A stretch of 64,000 nucleotides of DNA from Acidimicrobiales bacterium (GCA_016794585.1 JAEUJM010000040.1:149735-213734); one strand, 5' to 3'; counted from the stretch's first letter, positions 17,387 through 26,618 are shown. The notes: generated by a model not told the origin, from the letters alone. Numbers and translations: made by a program.

Positions 17387-18327
17387 CCACCACCCCGGAC
17401 GCGCCGTCCCCCGACGGGCCGCCGCTCGACCTCGACCCACCGGAGGCCACGCCCGACCTCCCCGAGGACGACCGACCCGCACCCCGCAGGGGGCACCCCG
17501 AGGTGTCGGTGCCCACGATCACCATCACGCCGGCCAAGGGTTGGATCCGTCTCGGCCTCGCCGACGTCTGGGCCTATCGCGAGCTCCTCTACTTCCTGAC
17601 CTGGCGGGACATCAAGGTCCGGTACAAGCAGACCGCGCTCGGCGCCGCGTGGGCGGTCCTCCAGCCGTTCATGACCATGGTCGTGTTCAGCCTCTTCTTC
17701 GGGCGCCTGGCGGGCATCCCGTCGGAGGGGGTGCCCTACCCGGTGTTCGCTTACGCCGCTCTGGTCCCGTGGACCTTCTTCGCCAACGGGGTCACGCTCT
17801 CGTCCCAGAGCATGGTGGGCAACTCCAACCTCATCACGAAGGTGTACTTCCCGCGCCTGATCGTGCCCGTGGCGGCCGTCGTGTCGGGGCTGGTGGACTT
17901 CGGGATCGCCATGGTCGTGCTGTTCGGGATGATGGCGTTCTACGGGATCGTCCCCACCTGGCAGGTCGTCACCCTCCCCGTCTTCCTCCTGCTCGCGTTC
18001 GTGACGGCCCTCGGCGTCGGGCTGTGGCTCTCCGCCCTGAACGTCAAGTACCGGGACATCCGCTACATCGTCCCGTTCCTGATGCAGTTCTGGCTCTTCG
18101 CGACCCCGATCGCCTATCCGAGCACCCTGCTCGACGAGCCCTGGCGGACCATCTACGGCCTCAACCCGATGGTCGGCGTCGTCGAGGGCTTCCGCTGGGC
18201 CCTGCTCGACACCCGAACCGCGCCGGGGCTCACCACCCTGCTCTCGGCCGTGGCGGCGGTCGCCCTGCTCGTCTCGGGCGCGTACTACTTCCGTCGCATG
18301 GAGAAGACGTTCGCCGATGTCGTCTGA
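17383..18327 (+). CDS. wzm: Polysaccharide ABC exporter permease (Wzm-like)
   Basis: This 314-residue ABC-2 type permease has an ~60-residue soluble N-terminus followed by about six membrane helices. LLYFLTWRDIKVRYKQTALGA marks the conserved amphipathic entry helix, and IRYIVPFLMQFWLFATPIAY together with LNPMVGVVEGFRWALL are typical of Wzm/TagG-type permeases. With the ATPase at 23316 it should export the finished chain across the cytoplasmic membrane. The GTG start overlaps the NeuB stop as GTGA. The permease and ATPase genes are separated by five genes, which is unusual but keeps them in one operon. Confidence 0.92.
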   Translation: MTTTPDAPSPDGPPLDLDPPEATPDLPEDDRPAPRRGHPEVSVPTITITPAKGWIRLGLADVWAYRELLYFLTWRDIKVRYKQTALGAAWAVLQPFMTMVVFSLFFGRLAGIPSEGVPYPVFAYAALVPWTFFANGVTLSSQSMVGNSNLITKVYFPRLIVPVAAVVSGLVDFGIAMVVLFGMMAFYGIVPTWQVVTLPVFLLLAFVTALGVGLWLSALNVKYRDIRYIVPFLMQFWLFATPIAYPSTLLDEPWRTIYGLNPMVGVVEGFRWALLDTRTAPGLTTLLSAVAAVALLVSGAYYFRRMEKTFADVV

Positions 18328-19516
18328 GCCCACGGGCGGGCCGGCGGGTCGCCGGGACGAGCAGCGGCGCCGGGTGTGCGTCGTCATCACCGCGCGCCCC
18401 AGCTACAGCCGCATCAAGACGGCGCTCAGCGCCCTCGACGCCCACCCAGCGGTCGACCTCCAACTGGTGGTGGGCGCCTCGGCGCTGCTCGACCGCTACG
18501 GCAGCGCGGTGCACCAGATCACCGCCGACGGCTTCACCGTGGCCGCCGAGGTGACCATGGTCCTCGAGGGGGAGAACCCGACCTCCATGGCGAAGACGAC
18601 GGGGCTCGGCGTGCTCGAGCTGGCGACGGTGTTCGCCAACCTCGCCCCGGACGTGGTGGTCACGGTCGCGGACCGCTACGAGACCCTCGCCACCGCCGTG
18701 GCGGCGGCGTACATGAACATCCCGCTGGCGCACGTGCAAGGTGGCGAGGTGAGCGGCTCCATCGACGAGAAGGTGCGCCACGCGATCACCAAGCTGGCCG
18801 ACGTCCACTTCCCGGCCACGCCGCTGGCCGCCGAGCGGATCATCAAGATGGGCGAGGACCCCGGCACCGTCCACGTGACGAGCTGCCCGTCGATCGACCT
18901 CGCCGCGGAGGTGGCCGCCGACCCCGCCCTCGGCTTCGACCCCTTCGAGCGCTACGGCGGGGTCGGCGCCCCGGTCGACCTGGCAGGCGGGTACCTCGTG
19001 GTGCTCCAGCACCCGGTCACGACCGAGTACGAGCAAGCACGGTCCCACGTCGGTGAGACCCTCCACGCGGTGGCCGCCACCGGCCTTCCCACGCTCTGGT
19101 TCTGGCCCAACGTCGATGCCGGCTCGGACGGCACCTCGAACGCCATCCGCGCCTTCCGGGAGATACAGCGGCCCGACAACATCCACTTCTTCAAGAACTT
19201 CGCGCCGACCGACTTCCTCCGCCTGCTCGCCAACGCCTCGGTGCTCGTGGGCAACTCGTCGGTAGGCATCCGCGAGTGCGCGTTCCTCGGCGTGCCGACG
19301 GTGAACATCGGATCGCGCCAAGGCGGCCGCGAACGGGGGCCCAACGTGGTCGACGTCGGCTACGACCGGGACGAGATCCGCCGGGCCATCGACGCCCACC
19401 GTGCCCACGGCCCCTATCCCCCCGACCACCTCTACGGCGACGGGCGGGCCGGCGAGCGCATCGCCGACCTGCTCGCCACCGTGCCCCTGAGCGTGGAGAA
19501 GCGCCTGTGCTACTGA
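18317..19516 (+). CDS. neuC: Hydrolysing UDP-sugar 2-epimerase (NeuC/LegG-like)
   Basis: The 399-residue product has ITARPSYSRIKTAL at the N-terminus, ADRYETLATAVAAAYMNIPL followed by AHVQGGEVSGSIDEKVRHAI, and GNSSVGIRECAFLGVPTVNI, all strongly typical of the NeuC branch of UDP-GlcNAc 2-epimerases. NeuC releases ManNAc from UDP-GlcNAc; LegG uses a 2,4-diacetamido sugar. Gene order with neuB and neuA supports a nonulosonic acid pathway. The start at 18317 overlaps the permease gene by 11 nt. A legionaminate variant is plausible because dehydratase and aminotransferase genes lie in the window, but no acetyltransferase (LegH-like) is visible. Confidence 0.88.
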   Translation: MSSEPTGGPAGRRDEQRRRVCVVITARPSYSRIKTALSALDAHPAVDLQLVVGASALLDRYGSAVHQITADGFTVAAEVTMVLEGENPTSMAKTTGLGVLELATVFANLAPDVVVTVADRYETLATAVAAAYMNIPLAHVQGGEVSGSIDEKVRHAITKLADVHFPATPLAAERIIKMGEDPGTVHVTSCPSIDLAAEVAADPALGFDPFERYGGVGAPVDLAGGYLVVLQHPVTTEYEQARSHVGETLHAVAATGLPTLWFWPNVDAGSDGTSNAIRAFREIQRPDNIHFFKNFAPTDFLRLLANASVLVGNSSVGIRECAFLGVPTVNIGSRQGGRERGPNVVDVGYDRDEIRRAIDAHRAHGPYPPDHLYGDGRAGERIADLLATVPLSVEKRLCY

Positions 19517-19547
19517 CGGCACCCCGACCGGGCGGACGTCCGCGCCC

Positions 19548-20264
19548 GTGAGCCGGGTGCTGGGCCTGGTGCCCGCACGCGCGGGGTCGAAGGGCGTACC
19601 GGGCAAGAACACCCGCGTGCTGTCGGGCCGACCGCTGCTCGCCCACACGGCCGAGGCCGCCACCGCCGCCCGCTCGCTCGACCGGCTCGTCCTGTCGACC
19701 GAGGACCCGGCCATCGCCGCGCTGGGTGAGTCCCTCGGCCTCGAAGTCCCGTTCCTGCGACCGCCCGAGCTCGCCGACGACACCACCCCCATGCTGGCGG
19801 TGCTCCAGCACGCCCTCGAGGCCCTGGCCGACGACACCATCCAGGTCGTCTGCCTCCTCCAGCCGACCTGCCCGTTCCGGGCACCCGGACTGATCGACCG
19901 GTGCGTCGCCCGCCTCGACGAGAGCGGCGCCGACGCGGTGGTCACCATGGTCCCCGTCCCTGCCGAGCACAATCCGCACTGGGTCTACGAGCGGGGGGAC
20001 GACGGCCGCCTCCGCCTGGCCACGGGGGAGACCGACCCCATCGGTCGGCGCCAGGACCTCCCGCCCGCGTTCCACCGGGACGGCTCGGTCTACGTGTGGC
20101 GGGCGGGCGCCATCCTGGCGGGACGACCGTACGGCGACCACCTCGAGGCGGAGGTGCTCGACCCCACCCACACCGTGAACATCGACACCCCCGCGGACTG
20201 GGCCCGCGCCGAGGCGCTGGCCGCCGAGCTCGCCACCACCGCGGACGGCCCGGGCCCGGGCTGA
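19548..20264 (+). CDS. neuA: CMP-nonulosonate cytidylyltransferase (NeuA-like)
   Basis: This 238-residue nucleotidyltransferase begins VLGLVPARAGSKGVPGKNTR, the hallmark N-terminal loop of CMP-Neu5Ac and CMP-Leg synthetases. VVCLLQPTCPFRAP and DPTHTVNIDTPADWARAE are further family signatures. It should activate the nine-carbon acid as a CMP sugar for transfer. The start is a GTG at 19548, 31 nt after the NeuC stop; the stop shares one base with the next ATG (TGATG). The length is typical for single-domain members. CMP-Kdo synthetase is less likely given the NeuB and NeuC neighbours. Confidence 0.88.
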   Translation: MSRVLGLVPARAGSKGVPGKNTRVLSGRPLLAHTAEAATAARSLDRLVLSTEDPAIAALGESLGLEVPFLRPPELADDTTPMLAVLQHALEALADDTIQVVCLLQPTCPFRAPGLIDRCVARLDESGADAVVTMVPVPAEHNPHWVYERGDDGRLRLATGETDPIGRRQDLPPAFHRDGSVYVWRAGAILAGRPYGDHLEAEVLDPTHTVNIDTPADWARAEALAAELATTADGPGPG

Positions 20265-22000
20265 TGTGCGGCATCGCGGGCATGTTCGGGCCCGGCGCCC
20301 GCCGGGAGGCGGTCGCCGCCATGGTCGAGCACCTCCGCCACCGGGGCCCCGACGCGCAGTGGGTGGTGGGGGCCACGGGCGAAGGGGCCGTCCTCGGGAT
20401 GGACCGCCTCGCCGTGATCGACCGCTCCCCCGCCGCCGACGTGGCCCTGGTGGCCCCCGACGGCACCCGGCTCGCCTTCAACGGCGAGGTGTACAACCAC
20501 GTCGAGCTCCGGGCCGAGCTGTCGTCGTACCCCTTCGCCTCCCACAGCGACACCGAGGTGCTCCTCGCCGCGCACCACCGGTGGGGGGAGGCCGCCCTCC
20601 CCCGGCTCCTCGGCATGTTCGCCGCGCTGCTGTGGAACGAGCGCGGACGACACCTCCTGGCGGTGCGCGACCGGTTCGGCGTGAAGCCGCTCTACTACCA
20701 CCACGCCACCGACGGCACCGTCACCCTCGCCAGCGAGGTCGGCGCGCTCTTCGCCGCCGGGGTGCCCGCCCACCCGGACCCCGCGGCGTGGGCGACCTAC
20801 CTCGCCACGGGCCGCTCCGACGGACACACCTTCTGGCAGGACGTCGAGGAGCTGCCCGCCGGGCACCTGCTGCGGTGGCACGACGGCGACGTCACCGTCG
20901 TCCGGTGGTACGACGTGGCGGAGAGGACCGGCGACGAGGACGACCATCGTTCCGAGGCGGTCGCCGCCGCGGAGTACCGCGAGCTCCTCGAGGAGAGCGT
21001 CGGCCTGCGCTTCCGGTCGGACGTGCCCGTGGGCGTCAACCTGAGCGGCGGCCTCGACTCGGCCACGCTCCTCGGCCTCGTGCGCCGCCGCCCGGACGAG
21101 CAGGTCGTGGCGTACACGTTCACCACAGGGGACGAGCGCTACGACGAGACGCCCTGGGTGCGCGAGATGCTGCGCGACGTGCCCCACCGGGCCGTCACCA
21201 CGATCCTCGAACCGCGGGACGTGCCCGCCCTCGCCGCCGCCGTGCAGCGCCACCAGGACGCCCCCTTCGGAGGCCTGCCCACGCTGGCCTACGCCCAGCT
21301 GTGCCAGCGCGCCCGCGACGACGGCACCATCGTGCTCCTCGACGGCCAGGGCATGGACGAGCAGTGGGCGGGCTACGACTACTACGGCCTCGCCGGCACG
21401 GGCGACGCGGTGCCCGTGGTGCAGGGCACCTCGGCCCGCCCCGTGCGCCCCGAGGCGCTGACCCCCGACTCCGCCGCGCTGGTCCAGGTGCCCGACGACC
21501 CGGACGGCTACCACGACCCGCTGCGCCAGCTCCAGCACCGTGACCTCGTGGCGACCAAGCTGCCGCGCGCGCTGCGCTTCAACGACCGGGTCTCGATGCA
21601 GGCCTCCACCGAGCTGCGCGAGCCCTTCCTCGACCACCGGTTGGTCGAGCTGGCCCTGCGGCAGCCGGCCGACCGCAAGCGCCGCGACGGGACGACGAAG
21701 TGGCTCCTCCGGCGCATCGCCGCCGATCTCCTGCCGGAGCCCCTCGTCGAGGCGCCCAAGCGGGCGGTCCAGACCCCCCAGCGCGAATGGCTCCGTGGCC
21801 CGCTCCGGCCGTGGGCGACCGAGCGCATCGAACGGGCGCTGACCGCGGTCGGCGCCACCTGGCTGGACGAGGGAGTGGTGCGCGCCGAATGGGCCGCGTT
21901 CGCCGACGGCGAGGGCGACCATGGGTTCTTCGCCTGGCAGTGGGTGAACCTCGGTCTGGCCGTCGAGCAACGGCCGACCGCGTTCGGGCTGGTGCCGTGA
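20264..22000 (+). CDS. Asparagine synthase-like glutamine amidotransferase, second copy
   Basis: The 578-residue protein begins MCGIAGMFGPG (Cys2 nucleophile), continues with HLRHRGPDAQWVVG and FNGEVYNHVEL, and has the synthase loop SGGLDS at 261-266. The usual GEGADE segment reads DGQGMDEQWAGYDYYG, a clear departure from the copy at 13058, so the two are not recent duplicates and may amidate different acceptors. It directly follows the CMP-sugar synthetase gene (TGATG overlap), which suggests action on a glycan acid or aminated glycan part. That role is inference. The C-terminal end GFFAWQWVNLGLAVE is typical of the polysaccharide-locus AsnB group. Confidence 0.87.
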   Translation: MCGIAGMFGPGARREAVAAMVEHLRHRGPDAQWVVGATGEGAVLGMDRLAVIDRSPAADVALVAPDGTRLAFNGEVYNHVELRAELSSYPFASHSDTEVLLAAHHRWGEAALPRLLGMFAALLWNERGRHLLAVRDRFGVKPLYYHHATDGTVTLASEVGALFAAGVPAHPDPAAWATYLATGRSDGHTFWQDVEELPAGHLLRWHDGDVTVVRWYDVAERTGDEDDHRSEAVAAAEYRELLEESVGLRFRSDVPVGVNLSGGLDSATLLGLVRRRPDEQVVAYTFTTGDERYDETPWVREMLRDVPHRAVTTILEPRDVPALAAAVQRHQDAPFGGLPTLAYAQLCQRARDDGTIVLLDGQGMDEQWAGYDYYGLAGTGDAVPVVQGTSARPVRPEALTPDSAALVQVPDDPDGYHDPLRQLQHRDLVATKLPRALRFNDRVSMQASTELREPFLDHRLVELALRQPADRKRRDGTTKWLLRRIAADLLPEPLVEAPKRAVQTPQREWLRGPLRPWATERIERALTAVGATWLDEGVVRAEWAAFADGEGDHGFFAWQWVNLGLAVEQRPTAFGLVP

Positions 22001-23319
22001 CCGGTCCCCGCGTGCTCGTGGCCGCGAAACGCCTCGATCCCGAGGCCAGCTCCGAAGGCATCTGCACCGCGCGGTTCGTGTACGCCGTGTCCGAGGCGGG
22101 CACCCCGGTGGCCGTGCTCACCGGCGACGAGGCCGCCACCGAGTCGTCGCTCCGCGCCGACCTCCCGTGGCTGACGGGGCCGCTGCGCCACTGCACGACG
22201 CTGCCCCCCTCCCCGACCCGCGGGGGGCACCGCATCCGGGTGGCGGTCGACCTCGCCGGGACCGCGGTGGACGGGCACCCCACCTGGTACCGACGATCCG
22301 TGGAGGCCTGGCGGGGCGCGCTGGAGTCGGCCCTCGCCGAGGAGCCGCCGGACGTCCTCGTCACCCGTGGTGCAGGCGGCGGCTTCGAGCCCCACCTCGC
22401 GACCCTCTCCCTCGACCCCGACGTCCCGTGGGTGGCGCACTACCACGACCCCTGGCCCGCGAGCCGGTGGCCCGATCCCTACCGCGCCCCCCGTACCCGG
22501 GCGATGCGCCTCCAGGAGCGCGGCCACGAGCGCATCCTGCGACGCGCCGACGCCCTGACCTTCCCCAGCGCGCGCCTGCGCGACTGGGTGGTGGGCGGCG
22601 ACACCGGCCTCTTGGCCAAGTCCCACGTGGTGCCCCACTCGCTGGACCCGTGGCCGTCGCCCCCGGGCATCGACGGCGACCTCGTCGCCGGTGCGCTCGA
22701 CCGCCCGTTCACGCTGGTCCACGCCGGCACCCTGCTGCGCCACCGCCGCATCGATCCCCTGGTCGAGGCCGTCGCCACCTTCGTGACCGGCGACCACGAG
22801 CGGGCGGGCGCCACCCGTCTCGTCCTGGCCGGCCCGGTCAACGCCACCGGCACGGAGGGCCCCTCCACCGACGGCCCCGGCCCGGAGCTGGTCGCCGCGC
22901 TCGAGGCGTCGGGCGTCGTGCGACGCCACGAGGGGCGGGTCAGCCGGGCCACGGCCCGTGCCCTCGTCGAGGGGGCCACGGCGGCCGTGCTCATCGAGGC
23001 ACCGGGAGCCGAGAGCCCGTTCTTCCCCGCCAAGCTGACCGACTACGTCACGGCCGGGCGTCCGGTACTCGCCCTGAGCCCCCGGGAGTCCGTAGCCTCC
23101 GACCTCATGGGGGAGGCACATCCGCTGCGCGTCGCACCCGACGACGTCACCGGCGTCGTCACCGCACTCGAGCGGTTGTGGGAGGCCGCGGCACGCGGCA
23201 CCACCGACACCCTGCGGATCGACCCGGCCCGGACCGCCGACCTGTCGCCCCCGAACATCGCCCGGGCGTTCGCCGGCGTCCTCGACGCCGTCACCGCACC
23301 GACCCGGAGCCGACCGTGA
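21997..23319 (+). CDS. Putative GT-B glycosyltransferase
   Basis: This 440-residue protein lacks a textbook EX7E motif but has a GT-B layout: an N-terminal half with RVLVAAKRLDPEASSEG and WVAHYHDPWPASRWPDPY, and a C-terminal half with TLVHAGTLLRHRRIDPLVEA, RLVLAGPVN and SPFFPAKLTDYVTAGRPVLA. The last segment occupies the usual donor-site helix position. It overlaps asnB2 as GTGA and the ATPase gene as GTGA, so it is co-translated with the exporter. It may add the nonulosonic acid or a neighbouring sugar. I recognise the fold but not the specificity. Confidence 0.75.
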   Translation: MTGPRVLVAAKRLDPEASSEGICTARFVYAVSEAGTPVAVLTGDEAATESSLRADLPWLTGPLRHCTTLPPSPTRGGHRIRVAVDLAGTAVDGHPTWYRRSVEAWRGALESALAEEPPDVLVTRGAGGGFEPHLATLSLDPDVPWVAHYHDPWPASRWPDPYRAPRTRAMRLQERGHERILRRADALTFPSARLRDWVVGGDTGLLAKSHVVPHSLDPWPSPPGIDGDLVAGALDRPFTLVHAGTLLRHRRIDPLVEAVATFVTGDHERAGATRLVLAGPVNATGTEGPSTDGPGPELVAALEASGVVRRHEGRVSRATARALVEGATAAVLIEAPGAESPFFPAKLTDYVTAGRPVLALSPRESVASDLMGEAHPLRVAPDDVTGVVTALERLWEAAARGTTDTLRIDPARTADLSPPNIARAFAGVLDAVTAPTRSRP

Positions 23320-24599
23320 GCGACCTCGCCATCGAGGTCCGCGACCTCTCGAAGTACTACACGCTGGGCCAGACCCTCCAAGGCACGCAGACCTTCCGCG
23401 AGGCCGTGTCCGACACGGTGGCCCGCCCGTTCCGTCGGCGTGGTGGCGATGACGCCGAGGTCTCACCTCGCGAGAAGGCGCACCTGTGGGCCCTGCGGGA
23501 CGTCAACTTCGACCTCGCCAGCGGCGAGGTACTCGGCGTGATCGGCCGCAACGGCGCGGGCAAGAGCACCCTGTTGAAGATCCTGGCCCGGATCACCGAC
23601 CCGACCGAGGGGCACGTCACCATCCGCGGCCGCGTCGGGTCCCTGCTCGAGGTCGGCACCGGCTTCCACTCCGAGCTGACGGGCCGCGAGAACGTCTACC
23701 TGAGCGGCGCCATCCTCGGCATGCGCCGCACCGAGATCGACCGCAAGCTCGACGAGATCGTGGCCTTCGCCGAGGTCGAGAAGTTCCTCGACACACCCAT
23801 CAAGCGGTACTCGAGCGGCATGGGCCTGCGCCTGGCGTTCGCGGTCGCCGCCCACCTCGAGCCCGAAGTGCTCCTCGTGGACGAGGTCCTGGCCGTCGGC
23901 GATGCCTCGTTCCAGAAGCGCTGCCTCGGCAAGATGAGCGAGGTGGCCGCCGAGGGGCGCACCGTCCTCCTGGTGAGCCACAACATGGCGGCCATCGAGA
24001 ACCTCTGCCACCGGTCCATCGTGTTGCACCACGGCGAGCTGACCTACATGGGGCCGCCCACCGAGGGCATCCGGCGCTACCTCGCCGCGGTCCTGCCCGA
24101 GCAGGAGGCCGACCTCTCCGACCGTGACGACCGCCGGGGCACGGGCCGGGCCCGGGTGACGAGCGTGCGCATCCACGACGAGGGCGGGGCCCCCATGCCG
24201 GTCCTCCAGTGCGGCGCCGCCGCGGTGTTCGAGATCGAGTACGAGGCCGCCCAGGACCGCCCCATCCGCAACCCCATCTTCGAGCTGAAGTTCACCGACC
24301 AGATCGGCAACCGCCTCTTCACGGTCTCCACGTTCCTGGCCGGCATCCACTACCCAGAGGTCCCATCCGCAGGTTCCGTGTTCTGTGAGGTGCCGCAGGT
24401 GCTGCTCCCGCCGGGTGAGTACACCTTCGACGCCTACCTGATCTCCAACGACGAGCTGTGCGACGAGGTCGAGCGCGCCGGGGAGGTCACCGTCGTGGAG
24501 TCCGATGTGTTCGGATCGGGACGCATCCCGAAGAAGATGCTGTACGGGCAGTTCGTGATGCCCCACCGCTGGCACGCCCGCCACCCGGCCGATGGCTGA
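23316..24599 (+). CDS. wzt: Polysaccharide ABC exporter ATPase with C-terminal carbohydrate-binding domain (Wzt-like)
   Basis: The 427-residue protein has an ABC domain at residues ~1-250: Walker A GRNGAGKST (Lys83), signature YSSGMGLRLAFAVA, Walker B VLLVDEVLAVGD and the H-loop LVSHNMAAIENLC. Residues ~265-425 form a beta-rich extension like the Wzt C-terminal domain, which recognises the non-reducing end of the chain before export. It pairs with the permease at 17383. A terminal-modification signal is therefore expected, and nearby methyltransferases are candidates for making it. The GTG start overlaps the preceding stop. Confidence 0.93.
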   Translation: MSDLAIEVRDLSKYYTLGQTLQGTQTFREAVSDTVARPFRRRGGDDAEVSPREKAHLWALRDVNFDLASGEVLGVIGRNGAGKSTLLKILARITDPTEGHVTIRGRVGSLLEVGTGFHSELTGRENVYLSGAILGMRRTEIDRKLDEIVAFAEVEKFLDTPIKRYSSGMGLRLAFAVAAHLEPEVLLVDEVLAVGDASFQKRCLGKMSEVAAEGRTVLLVSHNMAAIENLCHRSIVLHHGELTYMGPPTEGIRRYLAAVLPEQEADLSDRDDRRGTGRARVTSVRIHDEGGAPMPVLQCGAAAVFEIEYEAAQDRPIRNPIFELKFTDQIGNRLFTVSTFLAGIHYPEVPSAGSVFCEVPQVLLPPGEYTFDAYLISNDELCDEVERAGEVTVVESDVFGSGRIPKKMLYGQFVMPHRWHARHPADG

Positions 24600-25866
24600 C
24601 CGCCCGCCCCGACTCCTGCTCGTGCCGGCGTTCCTCGGGGGCCACGGCGGCCTCGAGAACCACGTCCTGTCCCACGCCCGCGTCGCGGCCCGCGCCGGCT
24701 ACGAGGTCACGGTGGTCACGCCCCGGCCGATCCCCGCCGACGGCGAGCTCGGCCCCCTCCTACGCGAATGGGCCGAGGTCGACGACGCCGAGCGCCACTG
24801 GCGGGCCACCCCCGCCGGTCGGGTCGCCCGTGCCGGGGCCGGCGCCAAGGAGCTCGCCACGCGACGCCGACCGCTCGACGCCCGCCGACGGGCCACCTTG
24901 GCCCTCGATCGGGCCCGGCCGTACCTCGACGGCTACTGGCAGGGCGACGGCTCGACCACGGTGCACCGGGCCGACCTCGTCCACACCTTCGGCAAGCCGA
25001 AACCCTTCGTCACCGGCGCCATCCGCGCCGCGGCGGACGCCGGCGTCCCCGTCGTCTACACCGAGATCGCGCAGGTCACCGAGGCGTATGCCGCCCGTCC
25101 CGACCTCGTCGGGTTCCGTGCCGTCGCCGACCGCTGCGACCACGTCGCGGTCATGGCCGAGCACCAGGGCGACGACGTGCGCGCCCGCTTCGGCTACGAG
25201 GGACCCGTGACCATCGTCGAGCAATGGGCCGACGGCGTGGAGGAGGAGCTCCTGGCCATCGATCGGCTCCCCGCCGCCCCCCAGGCGGGCGTCGTCCGCA
25301 TCGGGTCGCTGTGCCGCCTCAGCGGCGAGAAGGGCCTCGACACCCTGCTGGCGGCCTTCGCCCGCATCGCGCCGGACCGACCCGGCGCCCGGCTCATCGT
25401 GGCGGGCACCGGTGCCTGCGAGGCCGACCTGCGCCACCTCGCCCGACGCTCGGGCATCACCGAGCGGGTCGAGTTCCTCGGCTTCGTGCCCGACCGCGCG
25501 GCCTTCTACCGCGACGTCGACGTGTTCGCCGTGTGCTCGATCGAGGAGGGCGGCCCCATCACCGGGGCCGAGGCGATGGCGGCGGCCCTGCCCATCGTCA
25601 CCACTCCGTGCGGGGCCATGCCCGATCGTGTCCGCGATGGCGTCGAAGGCCTGCGCATCGCCGTCGGCAACGTCGACGCCACCGCCGCCGCCCTCGACCG
25701 CCTGGTCGGCGACCCCGCCCTCCGTCACGATCTCGGGGCCGCGGCCCGGGCCCGCTACCTCGAGCGCAACACCCGGGCGGCGAACGAGCAGCGCCTGCTC
25801 GACCTGTGGCAGGGGCTCCGCGACGATGCCCGCCGGGCGCCGGCACGGGCGACGGCGACGCCATGA
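24592..25866 (+). CDS. GT4 family glycosyltransferase
   Basis: This 424-residue protein has the GT4 entry loop LLLVPAFLGGHGGLENHVLS, the donor-binding RIGSLCRLSGEKGLDTLLAAF and the EX7E motif in EEGGPITGAEAMAAALP. It is a complete retaining-type glycosyltransferase, expected at the cytoplasmic membrane. The ATG start overlaps the ATPase gene by 8 nt, and the stop overlaps the next gene as ATGA. It belongs to a different subgroup from the tandem array at the window ends: it has no RTGxP signature and has a canonical EX7E. The substrate is not determinable. Confidence 0.9.
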   Translation: MADRPPRLLLVPAFLGGHGGLENHVLSHARVAARAGYEVTVVTPRPIPADGELGPLLREWAEVDDAERHWRATPAGRVARAGAGAKELATRRRPLDARRRATLALDRARPYLDGYWQGDGSTTVHRADLVHTFGKPKPFVTGAIRAAADAGVPVVYTEIAQVTEAYAARPDLVGFRAVADRCDHVAVMAEHQGDDVRARFGYEGPVTIVEQWADGVEEELLAIDRLPAAPQAGVVRIGSLCRLSGEKGLDTLLAAFARIAPDRPGARLIVAGTGACEADLRHLARRSGITERVEFLGFVPDRAAFYRDVDVFAVCSIEEGGPITGAEAMAAALPIVTTPCGAMPDRVRDGVEGLRIAVGNVDATAAALDRLVGDPALRHDLGAAARARYLERNTRAANEQRLLDLWQGLRDDARRAPARATATP

Positions 25867-26618
25867 CCACGATCGTCGACCGGGCCCGGCGGATCGTCGC
25901 CGGCGCCACCCGGCGCGGGTGCCGTCGCCACCCGGTGACCGTGCCGCTGCCCGGCGGCCGGAGCCTGCGGTGGCGCGAGGACGATCGCTATCCCGAGTCG
26001 ATGCTGGACGGCACGTACGAGCCCGATCTCGTGAACCACCTGCTCCGCGAGCTCACTCCGGGAGCCACCCTCCTCGACCTGGGCGCCAACAGCGGCTACC
26101 TCAGCTTCCTGTCGAAGGCGGTGGTGGGCGCCGCCGGGCGGGTGATCGCCGTCGAGCCCCACCCAGACAACCTCGCCACCCTGCAGGACCGCAGCCGCCT
26201 GAACCCGGACCTTCCCGTCGAGGTGCTGCCTGCCGCGGTCGCACCCGCCACGGGCACCGTGACGATGCACCTCACGCGGAACCTCGCGAACGGCCGCATC
26301 GACGAGGCCGGCTGGAGCCACCAGAAGCCCGCGGTGGACACCGCAGTCGTCCCCGCCCGGTCCCTCGACGACCTCCTGACCGACGCGGCGCCCGACGTCG
26401 TGAAGATCGACATCGAGGGAGCGGAGGGGGCGGTGCTCGACGCCTCGACCGGGCCCGGCGGATGGCCGACCCGCCCGGTGTTCCTCGTGGAGTACCACGG
26501 TCACGACAACCGCGACCGGTGCCTCGCCGTGGCCCGCCGGTGGGGCTGGGAGACGAGCGACGAGCCCGACGCCGGCGAGCTCCCGGCCGGCCTGCTCGTC
26601 CTCGGTCCGCCGCGATGA
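25863..26618 (+). CDS. FkbM-family methyltransferase
   Basis: The 251-residue product has the SAM-binding segment LLDLGANSGYLSFLSKAV, the acidic VEPHPDNLATL and DVVKIDIEGAEGAVL, which together define the FkbM group of sugar O-methyltransferases. In glycan loci such enzymes methylate sugar hydroxyls. It sits between two GT4 genes with ATGA overlaps on both sides. A terminal methyl cap recognised by the Wzt tail would be one logical role, but this is inference. Confidence 0.9.
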   Translation: MTTIVDRARRIVAGATRRGCRRHPVTVPLPGGRSLRWREDDRYPESMLDGTYEPDLVNHLLRELTPGATLLDLGANSGYLSFLSKAVVGAAGRVIAVEPHPDNLATLQDRSRLNPDLPVEVLPAAVAPATGTVTMHLTRNLANGRIDEAGWSHQKPAVDTAVVPARSLDDLLTDAAPDVVKIDIEGAEGAVLDASTGPGGWPTRPVFLVEYHGHDNRDRCLAVARRWGWETSDEPDAGELPAGLLVLGPPR

